A DNA stretch of 64,000 nt from Pseudopedobacter beijingensis (GCF_042678145.1 NZ_JBHUDG010000017.1:1-64000), one strand, 5' to 3'. Counted from the stretch's first letter, positions 43,951 to 53,440 are shown. The notes: a model not told the origin generated them from the sequence alone. Numbers and translations are program-made.

Positions 43951-46089
43951 ATGAAAAAAAGAGTACTTTTTTTGTTGTTATGCTTTGCGATAAGTTCGTT
44001 AAAGGCAGCTACATATTTTGTGAGTCCCAATGGCAATGGAACCCAGAGTGGAGCAGACTGGGACAATGCTAAAACTCTTGCCGATGCCATCACTATGGCA
44101 ACTAGTGGAGATGTGATTTTTGTGCTGAAAGGAACCTATACGGCTGCGAGTGGCCAGCCTCTTATTAACCTTACTGGTGCTAAAAGTGGGATAAAGCTGT
44201 ATGGTGGTTTTGCTGGTACAGAAACTTCTTTGGCTCAAAGGGTATTTGGTACTACAGCTGCTGATAGCACTATCTTGAAAGGTAATAATAATAGGGTAAT
44301 TTATAACAATGGTACTGCAGCAGAACCTATCACTTCGCTTCTTTACGATGGTTTTACCATTATGAATGGTTTTGCAACTAGTAGTGGTGTTGGAGGTGGT
44401 ATGTGTAATCTCTATGCATCCCTTACTGTTACCGACTGTATTTTTAAGGAAAATGCTACCAATAATGGTAGTGGTGGGGGAATGTACAATTCCAATAACA
44501 CTGTTACTGTTACCAATTCTAAATTTTATAGTAATACTGCTGGAGCTAACGGTGGTGGCGGAATAATTGTCTCCGGAGGTTCATCTGCTACTATTACAAA
44601 TTGTGTGTTTGATAGTAATAAGGCAACCCATGCTACCAGCGGTACTGGTGGAGGGGTATCTACCTATACAACTGCTTCTGTTCTAACTAATGTTACCATC
44701 ACTAACTGTATGTTTTTCCGTAACACGGCTGGTAGTAGGGGAGGAGGTTTGTTTGATTCTCAGTATGTTACGACAAATGTTTCAGGGTGTGTATTTTCGG
44801 ATAATACGGCTACTAATGGTGGTGGTATGTATAGTAATACTTTGGCTTCGGCTACTATTACTAACTGTACATTTTTTGGCAATATAGCGACTAATGGTGG
44901 TGGGATGTATAATAATGAGGCTAACCCTACTGTTATTAACTGTACGTTCTCTGGAAATGAGACAAAGAGCAGTGGTAGTGGTGCAGGCTTGTATAATTAC
45001 AGTACAGCTACCGCCAAGTTTGTTAATTGTCTTTTTTCTGGCAACAAGGCAGTTAATGCCGGCGGGGGTGTATATAATGGACATGCTGCTGATAAAGTTT
45101 GTACACCTATTTTTATAAATTGTACTATTGCTGGAAATAATGGAGCTCTTAATGGTGGTGGTATGTGGAACACAGGTCCGGCCAACTCTAATACTAACCC
45201 TGTAATTACCAATTGTATTATTTATGGAAATAATAGTGGTATAGGTATATGGCCTTCTTCGGGAGCTACAGCCACCGTTACATATAGCAATGTACAGTAT
45301 ACAGAAGCTACTAACGAAGCAGATTACGCGAATGGTACAGGAAACCTTAATGTTGACCCTAAGTTTATCAATTCTCCTGCAAGCAGTACAGCACCATTTA
45401 CTACAGGAGATTATACTTTGCAAAGTACCTCTCCCGTAATTAATAAAGGAGATAAGAGTGCTATCAGTGGCTATTCTAATGATTTAGCAGGTGGCGATCG
45501 TGTTTATAATGATATTGAAGTAGATATGGGAGCTTATGAATACCAGGGTGTTTTACCTGTGACATTGATCTCGTTCACTGGTAAATTGCACAACAATCAG
45601 GTAAGGCTTAATTGGGTAACTGCTTCAGAAAAAGATAATAGTCATTTTAATATTCTGCGTTCTGCGAATGGAAAAGAGTTTGTGAATATTGGTACAGTAC
45701 AGGGAAGTGGAGATTCGTCTACGGGAAACACTTATAGTTTTATAGATACAAATCCACAGCAAGGGGTAAATTACTATAAACTAGAGCAGGTTGACTTTGA
45801 TGGCCAAAAATCTAACTCGAGAATAGTTTTTGTAACTACAGAAATTGCTCAGTCCAGTTTGTCTGTTTATGGAGGGGATCATTTTATACAGGTGAATATT
45901 TTTAGCATTACAAAGGATCTGGCACAATTGATACTGACGGATATTTCTGGTAGAAAAGTAATGGTACAGCAACTAGACATCACACCGGGTGATAATGTAA
46001 TTAAAATTCCTGTTGCATTAAAGTCAGGTATTTATATCGCATCTGTGAAGTTGGGAGCAGAAACATTAAACACAAAATTTTATAAATAG
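43951..46089 (+). CDS. Right-handed beta-helix surface protein with T9SS type-A sorting domain
   Basis: 712-aa exported protein. Signal peptide ends near LKAATYFV. Residues about 25-520 are a parallel beta-helix with repeats of the pattern ITNCTFxGNxATNGGGMYN, as in polymorphic/choice-of-anchor-Q and pectate-lyase-like folds. From about 545 there is a beta-sandwich region (LPVTLISFTGKLHNNQVRLNW), and the last 80 residues form the T9SS type-A domain (GRKVMVQQLDITPGDNVIKI, LKSGIYIASVK). Beta-helix proteins bind or cut carbohydrates, but no catalytic motif is visible. First gene of an operon with the GDPD and GH109-like genes (3-bp gap). Confidence 0.88.
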   Translation: MKKRVLFLLLCFAISSLKAATYFVSPNGNGTQSGADWDNAKTLADAITMATSGDVIFVLKGTYTAASGQPLINLTGAKSGIKLYGGFAGTETSLAQRVFGTTAADSTILKGNNNRVIYNNGTAAEPITSLLYDGFTIMNGFATSSGVGGGMCNLYASLTVTDCIFKENATNNGSGGGMYNSNNTVTVTNSKFYSNTAGANGGGGIIVSGGSSATITNCVFDSNKATHATSGTGGGVSTYTTASVLTNVTITNCMFFRNTAGSRGGGLFDSQYVTTNVSGCVFSDNTATNGGGMYSNTLASATITNCTFFGNIATNGGGMYNNEANPTVINCTFSGNETKSSGSGAGLYNYSTATAKFVNCLFSGNKAVNAGGGVYNGHAADKVCTPIFINCTIAGNNGALNGGGMWNTGPANSNTNPVITNCIIYGNNSGIGIWPSSGATATVTYSNVQYTEATNEADYANGTGNLNVDPKFINSPASSTAPFTTGDYTLQSTSPVINKGDKSAISGYSNDLAGGDRVYNDIEVDMGAYEYQGVLPVTLISFTGKLHNNQVRLNWVTASEKDNSHFNILRSANGKEFVNIGTVQGSGDSSTGNTYSFIDTNPQQGVNYYKLEQVDFDGQKSNSRIVFVTTEIAQSSLSVYGGDHFIQVNIFSITKDLAQLILTDISGRKVMVQQLDITPGDNVIKIPVALKSGIYIASVKLGAETLNTKFYK

Positions 46090-46092
46090 TAA

Positions 46093-47016
46093 ATGAAACT
46101 TAAGAGGATTTTTAAGTTAGCGGGCTTATCGGTATTTATCCTATCGGTAAGCTGCGCTTTCAGGGTAGGTTTGTCTAATGGAAAAGGTAATTCTTCATCA
46201 TTTGATGAGCAGGGACATAGAGGAGCCAGAGGGCTTATGCCGGAGAATACCATTCCGGCTATGTATAAAGCTATTGATTTGGGTATAACCACTTTGGAAA
46301 TGGATCTACAGGTTTCTAAAGATAAAAAGGTAGTGGTTTCGCATGATTCTTATTTTGGCTATAAGTTTTGTTTAACGCCCGAGGGCAAAGAAATGACGGA
46401 TAAAGAGGGCCGCTCCCGTTTAATTATAGACATGCCTTACGATAGTATTCGTAAATATGATGTAGGTATGAAACCTCATCCTGATTTTCCCCGTCAACAA
46501 AAAATGCCGGCCTATAAACCATTACTTTCAGAACTTATAGACTCGGCAGAAACTTATGCCCGTAAGAAAAAACATGTGAACCATTATAATATGGAGATTA
46601 AGACAAGTCCTGAGTATAAAGACAAAGGACATCCGCCGGTATCTGAGTTTGTAGCATTGGCAATGAAAGTGGTTTATGATAAAAAGATAGAGAAAAGAAC
46701 TACGATACAATCATTTGATACCAGGTCTTTGAAATTGGTGAAAGTCGGGTATCCGGAAGTCAAAATATCTTATCTGGTATTTAAATCAAATACTAAGAAT
46801 ATTGATGAGCATATCAAAGATTTAGGTTTTAAACCGGATGTTTTTAGTCCCGAATACCATCTGGTAACGGAGGAGCTGGTAAAAGCTTGTCATGACAGGA
46901 ATATTAAGGTTATCCCATGGACGGTAAATACTGTGGATGATATTAAAAAATTGAAAGCATTGCGGGTTGATGGAATTATTTCTGACTACCCGGATTTATT
47001 TAAGAGCACTAACTAA
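46093..47016 (+). CDS. Glycerophosphodiester phosphodiesterase lipoprotein
   Basis: 307 aa. Lipoprotein signal with lipobox LSVSC (Cys about residue 17). GDPD TIM-barrel signature: GHRGARGLMPENTIPAMYKAIDLG (catalytic His and Arg), TLEMDLQVSKDKKVVVSHDS (metal Glu/Asp and the second catalytic His), NMEIKTSPE, TIQSFD and VIPWTVNT with the usual VDGIISDYPD ending. It hydrolyses glycerophosphodiesters to glycerol-3-phosphate and an alcohol in the envelope. Within an operon between the beta-helix protein and the GH109-like gene. Confidence 0.95.
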   Translation: MKLKRIFKLAGLSVFILSVSCAFRVGLSNGKGNSSSFDEQGHRGARGLMPENTIPAMYKAIDLGITTLEMDLQVSKDKKVVVSHDSYFGYKFCLTPEGKEMTDKEGRSRLIIDMPYDSIRKYDVGMKPHPDFPRQQKMPAYKPLLSELIDSAETYARKKKHVNHYNMEIKTSPEYKDKGHPPVSEFVALAMKVVYDKKIEKRTTIQSFDTRSLKLVKVGYPEVKISYLVFKSNTKNIDEHIKDLGFKPDVFSPEYHLVTEELVKACHDRNIKVIPWTVNTVDDIKKLKALRVDGIISDYPDLFKSTN

Positions 47017-47025
47017 TAGATTTTA

Positions 47026-48375
47026 ATGAACAGGAGAAAATTTGTAAAGAGCAGTACGTTGGCAACCGCCGGATTAACTATCCTTCCCACAGGCTTAATG
47101 TTTGCAAAAAGCAAGGGTATTGTAAAATTAGCATATATAGGAGTGGGTTTAAGGGGGCGAGTACATATTCATGAAGGACTCAGAAGGGATGATGTAGAGA
47201 TAGTTGCTATTTGCGACACCCAAGAAAGTTCATTGAAGATATGTCGTGATCAATTTGTAAAAGCAGGAAAGAAACTACCGAAAGAGTATACAGGAGGATT
47301 AGATGCCTACAAAAAATTACTGGAAAGAAAAGACATAGACGGTGTTGTTATTTCTACGCCCTGGGCTTTTCATCGCGATCAGGCTGTTGATGCCATGAGA
47401 GCAGGTAAATACGTGGCTTGTGAAGTACTGGCAGGATTAACGGTGCAAGATCATTGGGATATTGTAAATGTGTCTGAGGAAACAGGTATGCCTTATATGA
47501 CTTTGGAAAATGTTTGCTACCGCAGAGATGTGATGGCCGTATTGAATATGGTTCGTCAGGGTCTTTTTGGAGAGCTGGTACATTTAGAAGGTGGTTATCA
47601 GCATGATTTGAGGGATGTTCTTTTTAATGATGGTAAGCATTTTTATGGGCATGGTGTAGAGTTTGGTCCAGAAAAATCTATAGGAGAAGCACAATGGCGT
47701 ACTCAATATAATATAGATATGGACGGAGATCTTTATCCAACACATGGCTTGGGGCCTATTATGCAATATGCTAACATCAACAAAGGAAACAGGTTAACCA
47801 ATATGGTTTCTTTTTCGTCCAAGGCAAGGGGTTTAGGTGATTATGTAGAAAAGCAATCTCCAGGGCATCAGAATGCAAAGATTAACTATAAGAATGGAGA
47901 TATAGTAACTACCCAAATTAATTGTGCAAATGGTGAAACCATGTTAATTACCCATGATACACATTTGCCAAGGCCATATTCTATTGGTTTTAGGGTACAG
48001 GGAACAAATGGTCTATGGATGGATGTTGCCCAATCTATTCATATAGAAGGCAAGAGTAAACCTCATAAATGGGATCCGGTAAAAGAATGGACAGAAAAGT
48101 ACGATCATCCGTTATGGAAACGTTATGCTGATGTTGCTAAAGGAGCAGGTCATGGTGGGATGGATTGGTTTGTATTTAACGCTTTTGTACAGGCAATAAA
48201 ACAAAAGAGACAAACCCCTATAGATGTGTACGATTCTGTAACAATGAGCGTTTTACTCCCTTTATCTGCAAAATCTATAGCAGAAGGAAATACTTCGCAG
48301 GATATACCGGATTTTACCCGTGGTAAATGGAAAGAAAGGAAAAATGATTTTGCATTGGACGATTCGGGTTTTTAG
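47026..48375 (+). CDS. Gfo/Idh/MocA oxidoreductase family, GH109-like (alpha-N-acetylgalactosaminidase type), Tat-exported
   Basis: 449 aa with a twin-arginine signal (NRRKFVKSS followed by a hydrophobic stretch). NAD-binding GVGLRGRVHIHEG starts the Rossmann fold, with CDTQESS, STPWAFH, ECEV-like CEVLAG. The conserved features of the GH109 branch are present: YRRDVMAVLNMVRQGLFGE, GGYQHDLRD, and YPTHGLGPIMQYANINKGNR. GH109 enzymes use NAD in an elimination-addition mechanism to remove N-acetylgalactosamine; family-level substrate prediction is not certain. Nine bases after the GDPD gene, last of this operon. Confidence 0.85.
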   Translation: MNRRKFVKSSTLATAGLTILPTGLMFAKSKGIVKLAYIGVGLRGRVHIHEGLRRDDVEIVAICDTQESSLKICRDQFVKAGKKLPKEYTGGLDAYKKLLERKDIDGVVISTPWAFHRDQAVDAMRAGKYVACEVLAGLTVQDHWDIVNVSEETGMPYMTLENVCYRRDVMAVLNMVRQGLFGELVHLEGGYQHDLRDVLFNDGKHFYGHGVEFGPEKSIGEAQWRTQYNIDMDGDLYPTHGLGPIMQYANINKGNRLTNMVSFSSKARGLGDYVEKQSPGHQNAKINYKNGDIVTTQINCANGETMLITHDTHLPRPYSIGFRVQGTNGLWMDVAQSIHIEGKSKPHKWDPVKEWTEKYDHPLWKRYADVAKGAGHGGMDWFVFNAFVQAIKQKRQTPIDVYDSVTMSVLLPLSAKSIAEGNTSQDIPDFTRGKWKERKNDFALDDSGF

Positions 48376-48438
48376 AATCATATTGGAAGCCTATAAAATT
48401 GTAGCTTAGTGTAGTAATTGTTTATAATTAAACCATTA

Positions 48439-48590
48439 AGAACTTGTTTGAAATTTATCTAATAATTTTTTTATGACTATGACTTTGTTGTTTTTTGAGA
48501 GGTAGGAGCAAGTTATCTCTTCAAAAACATACCTTGTCTCGCTCAAAATAGCCTATTAAAAACTTTACCATATAAGTTTAAACAGGTTCT
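48439..48590. mobile_element. MITE-like element with imperfect terminal inverted repeats
   Basis: Left end AGAACTTGTTTGAAATTTAT (48439-48458) and right end whose complement is AGAACCTGTTTAAACTTAT (48572-48590) match at most positions. About 152 bp, no coding capacity. A clear target-site duplication is not seen. Could be a relic of an IS. Confidence 0.45.
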
Positions 48591-48622
48591 AAGAGAAAAA
48601 AGTAAAAAATAAGCAGAGGCAA

Positions 48623-48653
48623 TAGTACTTTACTCAAATACTATTGTCTCTTT
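48623..48653 (+). promoter_or_regulatory. Conserved spaced motif, copy 3
   Basis: TAGTACTT 48623-48630, 13-bp spacer, TTGTCTCTTT 48644-48653, then ATAAAAAGGC. It ends 19 bp before the FecR GTG. Here the motif is inside a 13-bp inverted repeat (48615-48627 with 48639-48651, one wobble). Confidence 0.6.
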
Positions 48654-48672
48654 ATAAAAAGGCCTGTAAAAA

Positions 48673-49818
48673 GTGAAACCCGAGTTAGAAAAACTGATAG
48701 AGAAGTACCTTAAAGGAAAGTGTACTGAAGAGGAGCGAAAGCTGGTTGAGACGTGGTATGATCAATTAAATGAAGACGATGGCATGTCTGTGTCTCAATG
48801 GAAGGCCAAATCCAAAGGGCTGAAAACAGGATTGTATAAGAAAATCAGTTTAGATAACGGTAAAATCAGAAACCTTGTATTCTTTAGGGGTGCAGCTGCC
48901 GCAATAGTGCTGTTGTTAGGAAGCATAGTTTATTTGACATTGAACCAGTACGGTATAGATACTAAACAAGAGCTATTTTCTTATGCAGGAAATGAACAGA
49001 TTGAAATGGGAACTCTGAAAGAAACACGTTTGATTCTGGATGAAGAAAGAAGTATAGATTTAGCTGGAAATGCGGGAATAGATTATACAAAAGGAAAGCT
49101 TGAGATAAAAAACGGGAATGGTAGCGAGCTGATTCAGAAACTGGAAACCGGAAAGCATGCTTTTAGCACATTAGTGGTTCCTTACGGAAGAAGGGCAGAA
49201 CTGGTATTGTCTGACGGGACTAAAGTATGGTTGAACTCGGGCTCCCGGTTGGTATACCCTAATGTATTTAAAGGAAACAAACGAGAGGTTTTATTACAGG
49301 GAGAAGCTTTTTTTGACGTAGCACATCAGGCAGAAAAACCTTTTCATGTATATGCTAAAGACGTGGATGTAAAAGTACTAGGTACATCGTTTAACGTAAG
49401 AGCGTATGCCGATGAAAAAGATATAAAAACCACGTTGGTACAAGGTAGTGTCTTGTTAGCTGATTTGGTTAACGAGAAAAATACAGTACGTCTTGTCCCT
49501 GGAAATATGGGAGTTTTTACAGAAGCAAAATCTTTTAAATTAGCCAATGTAGATACAGAAATGTTTACTTCATGGAAGTCCGGATATCTGTATTTGAAAA
49601 ATGAAAATTTATCGGAATTATTAAAAACACTTACCCGGTATTATAATATATCTATTCAGCTAGATGATCCTAAAAAGGAGGAAAGATATTTTTCAGGACG
49701 GTTGAATCTTGAGCCAGAGCCGGAGCAGATTTTACAGGTCATAGCATTGACTACAGGCTGTCAGGCAGAAAAAACAGAAAGGGGGTGGATGTTAAAGCGG
49801 AGTACTGACCAACTATAG
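48673..49818 (+). CDS. FecR-family anti-sigma factor
   Basis: 381-aa single-pass inner-membrane regulator. Cytoplasmic N-terminal part with the family pattern LIEKYLKGKCTEEERKLVETWYD, transmembrane helix at about 76-95 (AAAIVLLLGSIVYLTLN), then the periplasmic FecR domain (VPYGRRAELVLSDGTKVWLNSGSRLVYP, GEAFFDVAH, FHVYAKDVDVKVLGTSFNV) and a C-terminal STN-like contact domain. It starts at GTG 48673; no ATG is near. It should couple the SusC signal at 49929 to an ECF sigma factor, probably the one at 40931. Confidence 0.93.
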   Translation: MKPELEKLIEKYLKGKCTEEERKLVETWYDQLNEDDGMSVSQWKAKSKGLKTGLYKKISLDNGKIRNLVFFRGAAAAIVLLLGSIVYLTLNQYGIDTKQELFSYAGNEQIEMGTLKETRLILDEERSIDLAGNAGIDYTKGKLEIKNGNGSELIQKLETGKHAFSTLVVPYGRRAELVLSDGTKVWLNSGSRLVYPNVFKGNKREVLLQGEAFFDVAHQAEKPFHVYAKDVDVKVLGTSFNVRAYADEKDIKTTLVQGSVLLADLVNEKNTVRLVPGNMGVFTEAKSFKLANVDTEMFTSWKSGYLYLKNENLSELLKTLTRYYNISIQLDDPKKEERYFSGRLNLEPEPEQILQVIALTTGCQAEKTERGWMLKRSTDQL

Positions 49819-49852
49819 ATCGGATTAACGATAATACAATAAAAATAAAAAT

Positions 49853-49875
49853 GGAAGATGCGACCAACATCTTCC
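49853..49875 (+). promoter_or_regulatory. Hairpin in the FecR-SusC spacer
   Basis: Perfect 8-bp stem GGAAGATG / CATCTTCC with a 7-nt loop. The word ACGATAATACAAT flanks it on both sides (near 49828 and 49879). Could attenuate or process the fecR-susC transcript. Confidence 0.5.
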
Positions 49876-49928
49876 ACAACGATAATACAATTTATTAACC
49901 TATTACAGTTAAAAAAGTACCTAAAGTT

Positions 49929-52900
49929 ATGCAAAAAATAGGTGTGAACAAACACGTCCTGAAATGGAGGTTAAAATTCCTTTTACACTTGATGAAGCTA
50001 GTATCCATATTGCTATTTGCGAGTATAATAAGTGTACATGCAAAAACTTATTCGCAAACAAAGTTTACCATTAACATTCAAAATGGTAAAGTAAAAGATG
50101 TTTTTGAACAAATTCAGCGTAAAAGCGATTACAGAATTTTCTATGAGGAACTAGGAATAACCAAAATAGGCGACAAAGCAATTAACCTGAATATGGTGCA
50201 AAAAACCGTACAGGAAGTGCTGGATGTTGCATTAAAAAATACAAACTATACCTATAAAGTTATAGGAAAGCAGATTTCTATTTTTCCGGCTCCCAGGAAT
50301 ACGGTTGTTCAGGGACAACCATCTCCAGGATTGATTACCGGAAAAATCTATGATGAGAAGAATGAAATATTACCCTCTGCCAGTGTAAAAGTTGTAGAGC
50401 TGAATAAAACAACCATAGCCAATGCGAATGGTATGTATAATATTTCTGTAGCGCCTGGTGTTTACACTTTAGAAATCAGGTTTTTGTCTTACGAAACGCA
50501 GACTCTTAAAGATGTTAAGGTACAATCTGGCAAAACAACGGCATTGGATATCCGCTTAAGACCGGATGCCAAGCAGCTTAACCAGGTTATTGTTACGGCT
50601 TTAGGTATAGAGAAAGAAGAAAAAGCTTTGGGCTATGCCGTACAAAAAATAGAAGGGATAGAAGTTTCACAATCGCCAACCAGTAACTGGATTAACGCTC
50701 TGTCTGGTAAAGTGGCAGGTTTAAACCTTAATAAAGTAGGAGGGCCTGTTGGTACAAGTGATGTGGTTTTAAGAGGTGATAATGTGCTGGCTTTAGGAGG
50801 TAGTGGTGCGTTAATTGTAGTAGATGGTGTACCTATCAGCTCATCGCAAACAGGTACCGGAGACGGGCCTATAATAGGTTCAGATAATCCTGTAGATTTC
50901 GGGAGTTCGTTAAGTGATCTCAACCCGGAGGATATCGAAAATATTTCTGTATTAAAGGGACCGGGTGCTGCTGCTTTATATGGCTCAAGGGCATCTAACG
51001 GAGCTATCATTATCACTACAAAATCAGGAAAAAAATCACCGGGTCTGGGAATTTATGTGAATACTTATTTAACAGCCTATCAGGTGAACAATTATCCTGA
51101 TTACCAATGGGAATATGGACAGGGAACAGTAGGACAAGATTGGTATTCTTATAATAACAGCGTTGATGGAAATAGTACTAAAGGCACAACCGGAGCGTGG
51201 GGACCTCGTTTTCTGGGACAGCCTTATTTCCAGTTTCATTCACCTTATGATACCGAGGCCTACTCGAACCCAATTACAGCGCCAAGAACAGAGCGTATGC
51301 CCTGGGTTCCGCAAAAAAATGCTTATAGCGGATTTTTTCAATCGGCAGTAACATCTTATACCTCAGTAGCTGTAGCGGGAGAAGGATTTAGGGCTTCGGC
51401 AGCCTATCATAAAAATGAATGGATAGTGCCTAATACCGGATTTGAGCGAATATTACTTTCGTTATCCGGTAACAGAAAACTTTCCTCCAGAGTAAATCTG
51501 AATGCGAAAGCAAATTATTCGAGAAAATATACTGATAATTTACCCAGTCAGGGATATAATAACCAAACGGTTATGTATTTCATGATTCAGCAAACACCAA
51601 ACGTAAATATAGATTGGTACAAACAACGCTGGGTGCCCGGAGAAGAGAATGTACAGGAGTTTTCTCCATTCTGGAATGGATTGGACAATCCGTATGTGGT
51701 TGCTTATGATATGACCAATGCGAGTGACAGACATAATATGGTGGGAAATGTACAGGCTACCGTTCAAATCAACGATCATTTAGATTTTAGTGTGCGTTCT
51801 GGTGCGGATATGAGTTATGAATATCGCTCGCAACAACGTCCGCAGAGTACTTACCGTTGGAAAGATGGTATGTACAGACAACAAAACGTATTTAGAATAG
51901 AAGCCAACTCGGATTTCCTTCTGAAATATAAGGGCGCTATTCCCGGATTAAAGTATACTGCCAGTTTTGGTGGAAATCAGCGTTTTAATGATTATAAATA
52001 CGATAATATGATGGCAGACCGATTGACTCTACCCGGTGTTTATAATATAGCCAATAGCAGAGATCCGGTGATAACAAGAAGTGATAAACAACGCTTTTTA
52101 GTGAATAGTTTGTACGGTTTTGTAAATCTGGACTTTAAAGGTAAGTATTATCTGGAAATAACCGGAAGAAACGATTGGTCGTCAACATTACCTTCTCATA
52201 ATTCTTCTTTCTTTTATCCAAGTGTAAATACCAGTGTATTGCTGAATGAAGTTTTTGCCATGCCTAACTGGATTTCTTTTGCAAAAGTTAGAGGTTCATT
52301 CGCATCTACGGGAGTAGATTCTAAAGATCCTTATGCTTTCCTGATGAATTACTATCAGACAGATTTTCCGGGATCTTTGACAACACCCGGAACATTACCT
52401 AATGCGAATCTGAAACCTCAGTTTACTGATGCTTATGAAACGGGTTTTGATTTAAGAATGTTTAAAGGACGTTTGGGACTGGATGTAGCTTTATATAAAG
52501 GAAGTACCCGGAACCAGATTATTAACCTTCCGGTAGACCCTTCTGGTGGTTTTACCAGTGCGATGACTAATGTTGGAAAGGTAGAGAATAAGGGGATAGA
52601 AGTACAGTTTAAAGGAACTCCTGTTCAAAAGAAAAATGGTTTTAAATGGGATGTGAATATTAACTGGGCAGCCAACAGAAATAAAGTGGTAGATGTGGCA
52701 TCTGCTTTAGGAACAGAAAAAAGGTTGAATCTATATGGAATTACCTGGGCTAACCTTTATCTGGTAGCGGAAGAAGGAAAAGCACTGGGGCAATTATATG
52801 GATTAGGGTTTAAACGTAATCCGGACGGAGAAATGATTTTTAACAATGGTTTGCCTGTATTTACAGACACTATACAAAACTTTGGCAATACCAATCCTAA

Positions 52901-53429
52901 TTATACAGCGAGTATTAAAAATAGCTTTAGTTGGAGAGGGTTAACAGGGTCTTTCCTTTGGGATGCCAGAGTGGGAGGTAAAATGATGTCGTACTCACAT
53001 GCTATGTTATCCGGAGGTGGAAAATTAACCAACACTTTACCAGGCAGGGAAACGGGTATTGTAGGACCGGGTGTTATAGAGAATGCTGATGGAAGTTATT
53101 CGCCAAATAATGTAAGAATACCGGCGGCACTTTATTACGCTCAGTATTACCATTTTACCTTGATGGAGTCTAATGTGTTCTCTTCCTCTTACCTGAAGTT
53201 GAGGGAGGTGAGCTTAAGCTATAAATTACCTAAAAGATTTATTAAATGGCATGCTATAAAAAATGCAAGTTTAGCCATTACAGGAAGAGATCTTTTAGTG
53301 TTTTCCAAATTTCCATTGTTTGATCCGGAAACGGCAACCCTTAACAGTGCACAGGTTTTACCTGGTATTGAGATTGGGCAATTTCCATCCACACGATCTT
53401 TTGGTTTCAGTTTAAATCTAGAATTCTAA
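49929..53429 (+). CDS. SusC/RagA-family TonB-dependent outer-membrane transporter
   Basis: 1166 aa. Signal peptide, then an N-terminal STN (secretin/TonB signalling) domain (TKFTINIQNGKVKDVFEQIQ), a carboxypeptidase-like beta domain (ITGKIYDEKNEILPSASVKV), the TonB box area (NQVIVTALG), the plug domain (ALSGKVAGLNL, LVVVDGVP-like LIVVDGVPISSS, GPGAALYGSRASNGAIIITTKSG) and a 22-strand-type barrel ending SFGFSLNLEF. It imports large ligands captured by SusD; the STN domain implies signalling through FecR to an ECF sigma. Cotranscribed with the SusD-like gene (11 bp). Confidence 0.96.
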   Translation: MQKIGVNKHVLKWRLKFLLHLMKLVSILLFASIISVHAKTYSQTKFTINIQNGKVKDVFEQIQRKSDYRIFYEELGITKIGDKAINLNMVQKTVQEVLDVALKNTNYTYKVIGKQISIFPAPRNTVVQGQPSPGLITGKIYDEKNEILPSASVKVVELNKTTIANANGMYNISVAPGVYTLEIRFLSYETQTLKDVKVQSGKTTALDIRLRPDAKQLNQVIVTALGIEKEEKALGYAVQKIEGIEVSQSPTSNWINALSGKVAGLNLNKVGGPVGTSDVVLRGDNVLALGGSGALIVVDGVPISSSQTGTGDGPIIGSDNPVDFGSSLSDLNPEDIENISVLKGPGAAALYGSRASNGAIIITTKSGKKSPGLGIYVNTYLTAYQVNNYPDYQWEYGQGTVGQDWYSYNNSVDGNSTKGTTGAWGPRFLGQPYFQFHSPYDTEAYSNPITAPRTERMPWVPQKNAYSGFFQSAVTSYTSVAVAGEGFRASAAYHKNEWIVPNTGFERILLSLSGNRKLSSRVNLNAKANYSRKYTDNLPSQGYNNQTVMYFMIQQTPNVNIDWYKQRWVPGEENVQEFSPFWNGLDNPYVVAYDMTNASDRHNMVGNVQATVQINDHLDFSVRSGADMSYEYRSQQRPQSTYRWKDGMYRQQNVFRIEANSDFLLKYKGAIPGLKYTASFGGNQRFNDYKYDNMMADRLTLPGVYNIANSRDPVITRSDKQRFLVNSLYGFVNLDFKGKYYLEITGRNDWSSTLPSHNSSFFYPSVNTSVLLNEVFAMPNWISFAKVRGSFASTGVDSKDPYAFLMNYYQTDFPGSLTTPGTLPNANLKPQFTDAYETGFDLRMFKGRLGLDVALYKGSTRNQIINLPVDPSGGFTSAMTNVGKVENKGIEVQFKGTPVQKKNGFKWDVNINWAANRNKVVDVASALGTEKRLNLYGITWANLYLVAEEGKALGQLYGLGFKRNPDGEMIFNNGLPVFTDTIQNFGNTNPNYTASIKNSFSWRGLTGSFLWDARVGGKMMSYSHAMLSGGGKLTNTLPGRETGIVGPGVIENADGSYSPNNVRIPAALYYAQYYHFTLMESNVFSSSYLKLREVSLSYKLPKRFIKWHAIKNASLAITGRDLLVFSKFPLFDPETATLNSAQVLPGIEIGQFPSTRSFGFSLNLEF

Positions 53430-53440
53430 AGCTGATTATT

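Larger units (their letters stand above)
48376..48672. other. Spacer with MITE-like element and third spaced motif
   Basis: 297-bp region holding a 152-bp element with imperfect terminal inverted repeats (48439-48590) and, nearer to FecR, a 13-bp inverted repeat that contains the spaced motif. No ORF of interest. Confidence 0.6.

Noticed and set aside
44782..45423. 213-codon minus-strand ORF opposite the beta-helix gene
   Set aside because: It mirrors the Asn/Gly/Thr repeats of the real gene (Ile/Cys/Thr-rich text) and lacks any domain or promoter.
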